From: Bacteroidales bacterium
GTDB taxonomy: Bacteria > Bacteroidota > Bacteroidia > Bacteroidales > UBA12077
Direction: 5' to 3'
DNA length: 8,224 nt
Assembly (NCBI GenBank): GCA_030600625.1
Contig: JAUVLS010000048.1
Span: 1 to 8,224 of the forward strand
This document shows positions 1 to 6,507 of the stretch, piece after piece (positions within the stretch are counted from its first letter, which is position 1; every line of letters starts with the position of its first letter). The notes below the pieces were generated by a model. It was not told the origin of the DNA. It worked only from the letters and a program-made list of their open reading frames with translations, and ran no database searches. Both the position numbers and the translations under genes were made by a program.

Positions 1-731
1 AAATTCGGTGATGGATTTACAGGTAATTCATACAAAGAATCATGTATATAATTTGCACAAGGAATAATACTCAACTTGCATTGCATTTCATTTTTTAACC
101 AGCCTTCTCCATTTATCATTTGAGCATATTCGGCAATTGTCATTCCATGAACAATCGGAACAGGATGCATTCCAACAAATGATTTATAAACAGTATCCAG
201 AATTGGTCCGTCAACATAAAAGCCATTTGGATTAGGTCGGTCTAAAATCAGCATCTCAATATTCATTTCAGCACATGCTTCCAATACAAAATGCATTGTA
301 GAAATATAAGTGTAGAAACGAACTCCAACATCCTGCAAATCGAAAACAACTAAATCAATTTCTTCTAAATCCTTTAAATCAGGTTTTTTGCTACTGCCAT
401 ATAATGAAATTACAGGTAATCCTGTTTTTTCATCTATGTAATTCTTTACATACTCACCTGCATCAGCTTTCCCACGGAAACCATGTTCCGGGCTAAATAT
501 TTTTTTAATGTCAATATTTAAACTTAAGAGAGAATCAACTAAATGCGATCCATTAATTATTGTAGAATGATTTGCAACAATTGCTATTTTTTTATTTTGT
601 AATAAAGGAATGTATTTTTCGGTTTGCGCAGCTCCTGTTTTAATATCAAGGTTCTTCTTTTCAGCAGTTTTGCCATTACAGCTACACACAAACAAAATAA
701 AAGCTAAAATTAAATATTTAGTATAATTCAT
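1..731 (-). CDS. namZ: NamZ-like exo-beta-N-acetylmuramidase lipoprotein (DUF1343), C-terminus outside window
   Basis: Partial gene with 243 codons visible, starting at ATG (731-729) and running off the left edge. The family is normally about 400 residues, so roughly the last third is missing. Residues 1-18 form a short lipoprotein signal: Lys5, a hydrophobic core at 7-15, and V-C-S-C with Cys18 as the likely lipidated residue. Then come the DUF1343 signatures: VANHST at 52-57, SPEHGFRG at 80-87, DLQDVGVRFYTY at 131-142, LDRPNPNG at 163-170, VDGP at 173-176 and GMHPVPIVHGMT at 187-198. Family knowledge: NamZ enzymes (GH171) remove N-acetylmuramic acid from the non-reducing end of peptidoglycan fragments; the glutamate of the SPEHG motif (Glu82 here) is the proposed catalytic residue. 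The inferred role is cell-wall recycling at the periplasmic face of a membrane. It is divergent from the LolE-type permease. Family assignment is firm; substrate is inferred. Confidence 0.9.
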   Translation of the reverse strand, partial: MNYTKYLILAFILFVCSCNGKTAEKKNLDIKTGAAQTEKYIPLLQNKKIAIVANHSTIINGSHLVDSLLSLNIDIKKIFSPEHGFRGKADAGEYVKNYIDEKTGLPVISLYGSSKKPDLKDLEEIDLVVFDLQDVGVRFYTYISTMHFVLEACAEMNIEMLILDRPNPNGFYVDGPILDTVYKSFVGMHPVPIVHGMTIAEYAQMINGEGWLKNEMQCKLSIIPCANYIHDSLYELPVNPSPN

Positions 732-841
732 AAAAATCAGCTTATAGAAAGCCCTAAATTAATAATTTTCTTTACAAACTCAGAATAGTTCTTTTATAAT
801 TAATGATTTGTATACACAATTTTCCTAACAATACAGTGTTT

Positions 842-858
842 TATTTTTGCTACATTTG
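842..858 (+). promoter_or_regulatory. Tandem Bacteroidota-type -7 boxes upstream of the permease gene
   Basis: Two overlapping-scale matches to the Bacteroidota sigma-ABfr -7 consensus TAnnTTTG lie one base apart: TATTTTTG at 842-849 and TACATTTG at 851-858. Both match all six fixed positions. I see no convincing TTG-type -33 element about 20 bases upstream of either, which lowers confidence. A start from the second box would give a leader of roughly 20 bases before the TTG start at 886. Confidence 0.45.
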
Positions 859-876
859 TGGAAATCTATATAAAAA

Positions 877-882
877 AGAAGG
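877..882 (+). promoter_or_regulatory. Possible Shine-Dalgarno sequence for the TTG start at 886
   Basis: AGAAGG lies three bases before the TTG start codon. It is one of very few purine-rich ribosome-binding candidates in this window, where the other genes start without one. The spacing is shorter than the usual 5-9 bases, so its role is uncertain. It does favour initiation near 886, and an in-frame TAA at 871-873 leaves no room for a start further upstream. Confidence 0.35.
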
Positions 883-885
883 ATT

Positions 886-2130
886 TTGAATACAGAACTT
901 TTTATTGCTAAACGTATATTTTCAGATAAGTCTGTAAAAAAGGGAATATCGCAACCTATTGTTACCATTGCTGTTATTGGCATTGCTTTAGGTTTAGCTG
1001 TAATGATTCTGTCAGTGGCAATTGTTACCGGTTTTAAATCTGAAATTAGTAATAAGGTTATAGGATTTGGTTCTCATATCCAAATTGTAAACTATGACAC
1101 CAATATATCGTTCGAAACTGCACCAATAAATAAGCAACAAAGTTTTTATACAGATATTAGCGAATTGAGAGGAATTAAAAATATTCAGGAATTTGCAATA
1201 AAAGCCGGAATAATCAAAACCAAAACAGACATTCAAGGCATAGTCTTAAAAGGTATTGGCAGTAATTTTGACTGGTCGTTTTTTGACCAGAACATGGTTG
1301 ATGGTGTATCTTTTAGAGTAAACGATTCTGCAAGAACAAATGACATTATTGTTTCAAATTATATTGCAAAACTGTTGAATTTAAAGATTGGAGATAAAAT
1401 AGCTGCTTATTTTATTCAACAACCTCCTCGCATGCGTTCATTCACTATTTCTGGTTTTTATGAAACCGACCTGGCAGAGTTTGATGAAAAATTTGCTTTA
1501 GTTGATATTAAACACATTCAAAAACTGAACAATTGGACTAATGATCAAATTAGTGGCTTCGAAGTTCTAATTGAAGATTTTTCTCAGTTAGATAAGATGA
1601 CAGAAGATGTTCGCGACATTGTAGGGTTTCATTTTAATCCGGATGGAACCAAGTTGAAAGTCTTGAGCATTAAACAAAAGTATCCTCAAATGTTTGATTG
1701 GTTAGATTTAACTGATATGAATGTATGGGTAATTCTTGTATTAATGATTTCTGTTGCAGGATTCAATATGGTTTCCGGATTACTAATTTTAATTCTTGAA
1801 CGTACAAATATGATAGGAATCCTTAAAGCCATTGGAACTAGGAATTGGTCTATCAGGAAAATCTTTTTATATCAATCAGGATTTTTAATTTCGAAAGGAT
1901 TAATTTGGGGGAATATAATTGGAATTGCAATTTGTATTTTGCAAGCTCAGTTTCAAATATTCAAGCTCGATCCTACATCTTATTATTTAGATGCCGTTCC
2001 TATTAATTTAAAACTCTGGCATATTCTTGCGTTGAATTTAGGAACATTAGTCATAACAGTTGTTATGCTGGTTGTACCATCATATATTATTTCTCGATTA
2101 AGTCCTGAAAAAACCATAAGGTTTAATTAA
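886..2130 (+). CDS. LolC/LolE-type ABC transporter permease (FtsX family)
   Basis: A 414-residue inner-membrane protein with the LolC/LolE/MacB permease layout. A transmembrane helix at about 24-49 is followed by a large periplasmic MacB_PCD-like domain (about 50-278) and an FtsX domain with helices at about 279-303, 327-353 and 377-403. The cytoplasmic segment after helix 2, ERTNMIGILKAIGTRN (305-320), is the coupling region that contacts the ATPase in this family. The end, RLSPEKTIRF, is also typical. The start is TTG: no ATG lies upstream before the in-frame stop at 871-873, and MNTELFIAKR is the N-terminus expected for this family in Bacteroidota. Family role: moving lipoproteins, or other lipid-linked substrates, from the inner membrane toward the outer membrane with a LolD-type ATPase. 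No ATPase gene is in this window. I cannot tell LolC from LolE or exclude another FtsX-type exporter, so no symbol is given. Confidence 0.88.
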   Translation: MNTELFIAKRIFSDKSVKKGISQPIVTIAVIGIALGLAVMILSVAIVTGFKSEISNKVIGFGSHIQIVNYDTNISFETAPINKQQSFYTDISELRGIKNIQEFAIKAGIIKTKTDIQGIVLKGIGSNFDWSFFDQNMVDGVSFRVNDSARTNDIIVSNYIAKLLNLKIGDKIAAYFIQQPPRMRSFTISGFYETDLAEFDEKFALVDIKHIQKLNNWTNDQISGFEVLIEDFSQLDKMTEDVRDIVGFHFNPDGTKLKVLSIKQKYPQMFDWLDLTDMNVWVILVLMISVAGFNMVSGLLILILERTNMIGILKAIGTRNWSIRKIFLYQSGFLISKGLIWGNIIGIAICILQAQFQIFKLDPTSYYLDAVPINLKLWHILALNLGTLVITVVMLVVPSYIISRLSPEKTIRFN

Positions 2131-2193
2131 GCATAGATCTCATTTATCACGAAATCTTTACCAAGCTCAATAAGCTTATATTAATTTATTAAA

Positions 2194-2250
2194 GCTGGTT
2201 CCTTGTTACTAGTTTCTGGTTTTTAAAACAAGTAACCAGCAACAAGTAAC
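2194..2250. repeat. Inverted array of GTTNCTN heptads forming a multi-register hairpin
   Basis: The left arm (2194-2221) reads as successive heptads GTTCCTT, GTTACTA and GTTTCTG, then GTT. The right arm (2227-2250) on the opposite strand reads GTTACTT, GTTGCTG and GTTACTT, then GTT. Because both arms are heptad arrays they can pair in several registers. The full register pairs 2198-2221 with 2227-2250 (19 of 24 positions, 5-base loop). A register shifted by one heptad pairs 2194-2207 with 2227-2240 (13 of 14). Another pairs 2205-2221 with 2234-2250 (15 of 17). No T-run follows, so it is not a standard terminator. Whether it recurs in the genome cannot be seen here. Confidence 0.75.
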
Positions 2251-2305
2251 GGTATATTAATTGTTCGAACATAAATAATATTCAGGTTTTATCAAAACTA
2301 AATTC

Positions 2306-2336
2306 TTGTTCATAAAGTGTTTAAAATTTATATTTT
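2306..2336 (+). promoter_or_regulatory. Weak candidate promoter for the gatE operon
   Basis: TTG at 2306-2308 is followed after 20 bases by TATATTTT at 2329-2336, which matches the Bacteroidota -7 consensus TAnnTTTG except for the final G. It would give a leader of about 80 bases containing the T10 tract. In such AT-rich sequence a match of this quality can arise by chance. Confidence 0.25.
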
Positions 2337-2421
2337 CTATCTCCTTTTTTTTTTACTAATTTAACGCTCTTTCTAAGCAATCTTATTTGCTTCAAGTATT
2401 CTAAAAAACATACAATTTACT

Positions 2422-4413
2422 ATGAAAAAAAATAAATCCTCTGAAACTATCGATTTTAACCCTAAACAGAATTATGAGCAAACCCGAAGGGAAATTGGAT
2501 ATGTACCAAGGAAGAAAGCCACTAAAACTGATTACAAGCGAATTGGTTTTATGTCGGGATTAGAAGTTCATCAACAATTAAAAACTAAAGAAAAATTATT
2601 TTGTCATTGTCCGGCAGGCATTTATCATGATCATGATGATTATAATGCAGAAGTTATTCGACATATGCGCCCAACATTAAGTGAGCTTGGAGAGTATGAT
2701 GGCACAGCATTAATGGAATACAAAACCCGAAAAGAAATTATATACCGTTTAAATAATAAAACGGCATGTACTTACGAAATTGATGATACTCCTCCATTTA
2801 AAATTGACAGAGAAGCCTTAGAATACGCATTAGAAATATCGTTGTTATGTAAGTTAAATATTGTTGGCGAAGTACATATTACACGTAAACAGTATTTGGA
2901 TGGTAGTATCCCTACAGGATTTCAGCGAACAGCAATTTTAGGAGTTGAAGGAGAAATTCTATTAAAAAATAAAAAGGTAAGATTAATACAATTAAGTATT
3001 GAAGAAGATTCATGTCGTGAGATTTCTGATATTCGTCACACACGTATATTTAAAACCGATCGTTTGGGAATACCATTAATTGAAACAGTAACCTATCCTG
3101 ACATGGTTACTCCTGATGAATTAAAGGAAGCTGCAGAATATATCCGGTTTTTAAACAGAAGTACCGGAAAAGTTCGAATTGGGAGTGGTGCAGGTCGCGA
3201 AGATGTTAACGTTAGTTGTAAGGGTGGAGAACGTGTTGAAATTAAAGGTGTTTCGTATAATAAATTGATTCCTGAATTATCGCATATTGAAGCATTTCGA
3301 CAGTGGGCACTTTTAAATATTAAAAGTAAATTAAATGATAGTGTAAAAGATTCCTCAAAATGGAAAATACAACATCAGGAAATAGATTATCGCGATTTTG
3401 ATTTAAAGTATGAACCAATTACAGATGGATTAATTGATAAGTATAGAATAATAGCAGTTAATCTTCCTTATTTCAAAGGTATTTTATCACATTTCACTCA
3501 ACCTGGAAAAATATTTGCCAATGAAATATCTGATAGATTAAAGGTTATTGCTTGTTTAGAAAAGCCAAACATGATTCACTCTGAAGAGTTAGAACTGAAA
3601 GTTATAAACGAAAATTTCAATAAAATAAAAGAGCTTTTAAAAGCTAATGAAAATGATGCTCAAATTATTTTCTGGGCACCCGATGAAGATATCCCAACAG
3701 CATTAGAAACTATTGAAGAAAGATGCCAAATGGCATTTGAAGGAGTTCCACAAGAAACTCGTAAATCATTCCTTGATGGAACAACTATTTTTGAAAGAGT
3801 TCTTCCAGGAGCTGACAGAATGTATCCAGATACTGATTCAGCACCAATTCCTTTAGAAAATAGTTATATTGATGGACTTAGTGAAAATTTACCATCGGAT
3901 GTAATTGACAGGTATAATCAGCTAAAAAAGTGGGGAATCCCTGAAGATACATACACATTTATTTTTAGAAATAATCTATTCCTACTTATTGAGAAGATTA
4001 TCAATACATTAAAGATTAAACCAAAGTTTATAGGAACATTTATCGGGCATCGATTAAAATTTGTTGAGGGCCATTATACATCTGCAGACAAATTTGAATA
4101 CTCCAAAATTTATGATCTTTTTAAATATTTAATTGATAAGAAACTGGATATTCAGCTAAGCAAAAATATGCTTCCGGTAGTTTATCAACACCCAAAAATG
4201 GATTTTGATTCTATTCTCACGAGCATCAACTTTAAATCTGTTCCTAAAGAAGAAATCTTATCAAAAATTCCATTTTTAAAACAAAAATTTTCTGAGATTA
4301 AAATCTCTAAAGATGATAAAGTATCAAAACAATGGATTATGGGTGAATTACAAAAAACAGCAATAGGTAATATCCCGCCAGATCAATTGGCAAAAGCAAT
4401 AGAGCAAAATTAA
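2422..4413 (+). CDS. gatE: Glu-tRNA(Gln) amidotransferase subunit E (GatE), archaeal type
   Basis: A 663-residue protein. In the archaeal GatDE complex this subunit phosphorylates the glutamate of mischarged Glu-tRNA(Gln) and amidates it with ammonia delivered by GatD. The GatB-like cradle holds GLEVHQQL (46-53), CHCP (61-64), RPTLSELGE (83-91), SIPTGFQRTA (162-171), EEDSCRE (194-200), DRLGIPLIET (213-222), DVNVSCKGG (261-269) and VEIKGV (272-277). The Glu, His and Asp positions typical of the metal- and ATP-binding site are present. An AspRS-like insertion, the feature that separates GatE from GatB, spans about 335-440 (FKGILSHFTQPG at 351-362, HSEEL at 386-390). DGTTIFERVLPGADRMYPDTD (452-472) marks the return to the cradle. 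A helical and YqeY-like tail ends in IMGELQKTAIGN (639-650). About 37 N-terminal residues precede the usual archaeal start. No Shine-Dalgarno sequence is seen. It lies 70 bases before gatD, its expected partner. Confidence 0.93.
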   Translation: MKKNKSSETIDFNPKQNYEQTRREIGYVPRKKATKTDYKRIGFMSGLEVHQQLKTKEKLFCHCPAGIYHDHDDYNAEVIRHMRPTLSELGEYDGTALMEYKTRKEIIYRLNNKTACTYEIDDTPPFKIDREALEYALEISLLCKLNIVGEVHITRKQYLDGSIPTGFQRTAILGVEGEILLKNKKVRLIQLSIEEDSCREISDIRHTRIFKTDRLGIPLIETVTYPDMVTPDELKEAAEYIRFLNRSTGKVRIGSGAGREDVNVSCKGGERVEIKGVSYNKLIPELSHIEAFRQWALLNIKSKLNDSVKDSSKWKIQHQEIDYRDFDLKYEPITDGLIDKYRIIAVNLPYFKGILSHFTQPGKIFANEISDRLKVIACLEKPNMIHSEELELKVINENFNKIKELLKANENDAQIIFWAPDEDIPTALETIEERCQMAFEGVPQETRKSFLDGTTIFERVLPGADRMYPDTDSAPIPLENSYIDGLSENLPSDVIDRYNQLKKWGIPEDTYTFIFRNNLFLLIEKIINTLKIKPKFIGTFIGHRLKFVEGHYTSADKFEYSKIYDLFKYLIDKKLDIQLSKNMLPVVYQHPKMDFDSILTSINFKSVPKEEILSKIPFLKQKFSEIKISKDDKVSKQWIMGELQKTAIGNIPPDQLAKAIEQN

Positions 4414-4430
4414 TTTCATTTTTAACTTAT

Positions 4431-4465
4431 CTGCCCTGACTACCGTCAGGCAGGCGACAGGCAGG
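4431..4465. repeat. GC-rich REP-like repeat between gatE and gatD
   Basis: This 35-base block is 69% G+C by my count, in surroundings that are clearly AT-rich. CTGCCCTGAC (4431-4440) pairs with GTCAGGCAG (4445-4453) across the loop TACC, giving nine base pairs with one bulged C. GTCAGGCAGG (4445-4454) is repeated as GACAGGCAGG (4456-4465) after one base, so one arm of the hairpin is duplicated. Composition and structure suggest a dispersed REP-like or MITE-like element rather than gene-specific sequence. It ends 18 bases before the gatD start and could affect gatD translation or the relative amounts of the two messages. Confidence 0.7.
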
Positions 4466-4483
4466 TATTCAAATCCAAAAATA

Positions 4484-5869
4484 ATGAACGAAGATATTTT
4501 TCAAGGATATAAAGGCAAAGCATTAGAAGTTCTAAAAAAATATAATGTTAGGGTTTGGGGTCAAACATCAATCCAAACTACAAGAGGTAATTTTGAAGGC
4601 ACAGTTCTTCCACGAGCCGAAAACGATGATGATATTCACATTGTACTTAAAATTGCTACAGGATATAACATTGGAATTGATATTGGCACTATTAAAGAGA
4701 TGAAAGAAACTGGTTATAAAAAAGCCAATTACAAAATTCCTGAAAAAGAATTTCCTATAACTGAAGGCCTGCCAAATGTAAAATTATTTGGTACCGGAGG
4801 AACTATAGCCTCCCGACTGGATTATAGAACAGGAGCTGTAATACCAGCCTTTTCGCCAGGCGAACTATATGGTGCGGTACCTGAACTTGCTGACATTTGT
4901 AATCTTACAACAGAAAAAGTATTTGCCGTTTTCAGTGAAAATATGGGCCCTAAACAATATATAGCACTTGCAAAAGCCATTGGAGAAGAAATAAAAAATG
5001 GAATAGATGGTATTGTTATTGGACATGGAACAGATACTCTGCATCATACCGGTGCAGCCTTAACCTTTATGGTACAGAACTCTCCTATTCCAATTGTTTT
5101 AGTTGGTTCTCAACGATCTTCAGATCGTCCCAGCTCTGATGCAGCTCTTAATTTAATGCATGCAATGAAAACTGCAGGCCACTCGGATATAGCAGAAGTG
5201 ATGGTTTGTATGTTTGGCCCTACATCTGATGAATACGGCTTGTTGCATAAAGGTACCAGAGTACGAAAGATGCACTCATCTTATAGATCTACCTTTCGCA
5301 CAATTGGTGATATACCTCTAGCTACTGTAAACAGAGATAAAATCACTCCAATTAAAAAGGATTATAAACATAGGCGAAAAGATAGAAATGTGGATATACT
5401 TCCTTATTTCTCTGATAAAGTTACCATGCTTTATTACTATCCGGGAATGAAACCTGATACTATTGATGCTTTAGTAGATAATGGTTATAAAGGGATTGTT
5501 ATTGTTGGAACCGGATTAGGTCATGTAAATAAAGAATTGTACCCTGCAATAGAAAGAGCTACTAAAAAAGGTGTGGTAATGTATATGACTCTGCAAACAC
5601 TTTGGGGTTTCGTACATATGTTTGTATACGACACTGGTAGAGATATGATGGCAAAAGGTATTATTCCTGCCGGGAATATGTTACCTGAGGTAGCTTTTAT
5701 AAAATTAGGATGGGCATTGGGACAAACTGATGATCCTGAAGAAATCAAAAAAATAATGCTTACCCCAATTAATGATGAAATTACAAAAAGAGAGCCATAT
5801 AACGGCTACTTAATTTATCAAGGTGGTGTTCCAGAAGTTGAAAGCTTTATTAAGAAGTTCAGAAAATAA
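4484..5869 (+). CDS. gatD: Glu-tRNA(Gln) amidotransferase subunit D (GatD), archaeal type
   Basis: A 461-residue asparaginase-fold protein. In GatDE this subunit hydrolyses glutamine (asparagine also works in archaeal enzymes) and channels ammonia to GatE. Residues about 20-85 form the small beta-barrel found in GatD but absent from free L-asparaginases; VLPRAENDDD (41-50) and GYNIGI (60-65) are its signature. The amidase domain has TGGTIA (104-109) with Thr107 as the expected nucleophile and HGTDTL (181-186) giving Thr183 and Asp184. The 76-residue spacing from 107 to 183 equals that from Thr101 to Thr177 in Methanothermobacter GatD. RKMHSS (261-266) supplies the catalytic lysine, Lys262. 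The second asparaginase domain covers about 311-461, including GTGLGHV (342-348). No truncation is apparent. The barrel and the adjacent gatE argue against ansA. A GC-rich repeat lies just upstream, and the Nudix gene follows after 5 bases, so the three are probably cotranscribed. Confidence 0.93.
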   Translation: MNEDIFQGYKGKALEVLKKYNVRVWGQTSIQTTRGNFEGTVLPRAENDDDIHIVLKIATGYNIGIDIGTIKEMKETGYKKANYKIPEKEFPITEGLPNVKLFGTGGTIASRLDYRTGAVIPAFSPGELYGAVPELADICNLTTEKVFAVFSENMGPKQYIALAKAIGEEIKNGIDGIVIGHGTDTLHHTGAALTFMVQNSPIPIVLVGSQRSSDRPSSDAALNLMHAMKTAGHSDIAEVMVCMFGPTSDEYGLLHKGTRVRKMHSSYRSTFRTIGDIPLATVNRDKITPIKKDYKHRRKDRNVDILPYFSDKVTMLYYYPGMKPDTIDALVDNGYKGIVIVGTGLGHVNKELYPAIERATKKGVVMYMTLQTLWGFVHMFVYDTGRDMMAKGIIPAGNMLPEVAFIKLGWALGQTDDPEEIKKIMLTPINDEITKREPYNGYLIYQGGVPEVESFIKKFRK

Positions 5870-5874
5870 GATTC

Positions 5875-6507
5875 ATGTATACTGATTTCTTAAAAAATCT
5901 AAAAGAAGAATTAAAAAAGGATTTACCAGGTGAAAAGGCCCAGATAAAAATGGCTCCTGGAATTCGGAATTATTTCAAACCAAATGAAAAGACCCGAAAA
6001 GCTGGAGTTCTTATTCTTCTTTATCCTAAAAATCAGGATCTATATATTTCCTTTATTCAACGAACCGAGTATAATGGTCCACATAGTGGGCAAATATCTT
6101 TCCCTGGAGGAAAGCTTGAAAAAGGAGATAAAAATATAATTGAAACTGCTCTTCGCGAAAGCCATGAAGAAGTTGGGATAAACCCAAAAATGGTTAATAT
6201 TATTGGACAATTAACTCCATTACACATTCCAATAAGCAACTTTGTTGTTTATCCTGTAATTGGAATATATAAAGATACTCCAACATTTAAGGCTGATCCT
6301 AACGAGGTTGAAAAAATTATTGAAATCAAACTTCAGGATTTAATAAATCCTGATAATTGCACATCTAAGGAATTTAAATATGGCGATTTATCATTTGTTG
6401 CACCAATTTATAACCCCAATAAATTAACTATATGGGGTGCAACTGCAATGATACTTTCAGAGTTTCTTGAAATAATTAAAAAAAATAATTTTAAGTTTCA
6501 GGAATAA
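5875..6507 (+). CDS. Nudix hydrolase of the CoA diphosphatase type (NudL/YeaB-like)
   Basis: A 210-residue cytosolic protein with a Nudix domain at about 41-180. The core is GQISFPGGKLEKGD (72-85) followed by TALRESHEEVGI (91-102), which supplies the REUxEExGU half of the Nudix box (Glu95, Glu98 and Glu99 for metal binding). The upstream part IQRTEYNGPHSGQISFPGG resembles the extra motif of CoA pyrophosphatases, and an acidic residue nine positions before the box arginine (Asp85) is also found in E. coli NudL. Family reaction: cleavage of CoA or acyl-CoA to phosphopantetheine and 3',5'-ADP. The true substrate cannot be fixed from sequence. The ATG comes 5 bases after the gatD stop with no Shine-Dalgarno sequence, so it is likely translated from the gatED message. 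Its last 17 bases overlap the end of the convergent mltF-like gene. Confidence 0.85.
   Translation: MYTDFLKNLKEELKKDLPGEKAQIKMAPGIRNYFKPNEKTRKAGVLILLYPKNQDLYISFIQRTEYNGPHSGQISFPGGKLEKGDKNIIETALRESHEEVGINPKMVNIIGQLTPLHIPISNFVVYPVIGIYKDTPTFKADPNEVEKIIEIKLQDLINPDNCTSKEFKYGDLSFVAPIYNPNKLTIWGATAMILSEFLEIIKKNNFKFQE

Larger units (their letters stand above)
2131..2421. other. Intergenic region between the permease gene and gatE
   Basis: A 291-base AT-rich gap with no credible gene. It holds the inverted heptad array (2194-2250), a 10-base perfect palindrome TGTTCGAACA (2262-2271), a weak promoter candidate (2306-2336) and a run of ten T at 2345-2354. I found no stem followed by a T-run that would make a standard intrinsic terminator for the permease gene. 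The leader just before gatE lacks a Shine-Dalgarno sequence, which is usual for this phylum. Confidence 0.7.

Noticed and set aside
1012..1236. 74-residue minus-strand open frame within the permease gene
   Set aside because: Lies wholly inside a well-supported coding region on the other strand and shows no motif or start signal.
2161..2180. Possible terminator after the permease gene (AAGCT, loop, AGCTT)
   Set aside because: The stem has only five pairs, is AT-rich and lacks a T-run.
2345..2354. T10 tract as an intrinsic terminator
   Set aside because: No stable stem precedes it, so it is best read as a simple homopolymer in AT-rich DNA.
2422..4413. GatB of the bacterial GatCAB complex
   Set aside because: The length of 663 residues, the AspRS-like insertion at about 335-440, and the absence of gatA and gatC nearby fit GatE better.
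4431..4465. CRISPR repeat or tRNA-like structure
   Set aside because: There are only two short tandem units with a one-base gap, no spacers and no cloverleaf.
4865..5748. Two minus-strand open frames (4865-5047 and 5521-5748) within gatD
   Set aside because: Both are antisense to conserved asparaginase-fold regions and are explained by the codon content of gatD.
4484..5869. Type I or II L-asparaginase (ansA/ansB)
   Set aside because: The amidase motifs are shared, but the N-terminal barrel with GYNIGI and the neighbouring gatE identify GatD.
6057..6239. 60-residue minus-strand open frame within the Nudix gene
   Set aside because: It is antisense to the Nudix box and has no independent support.
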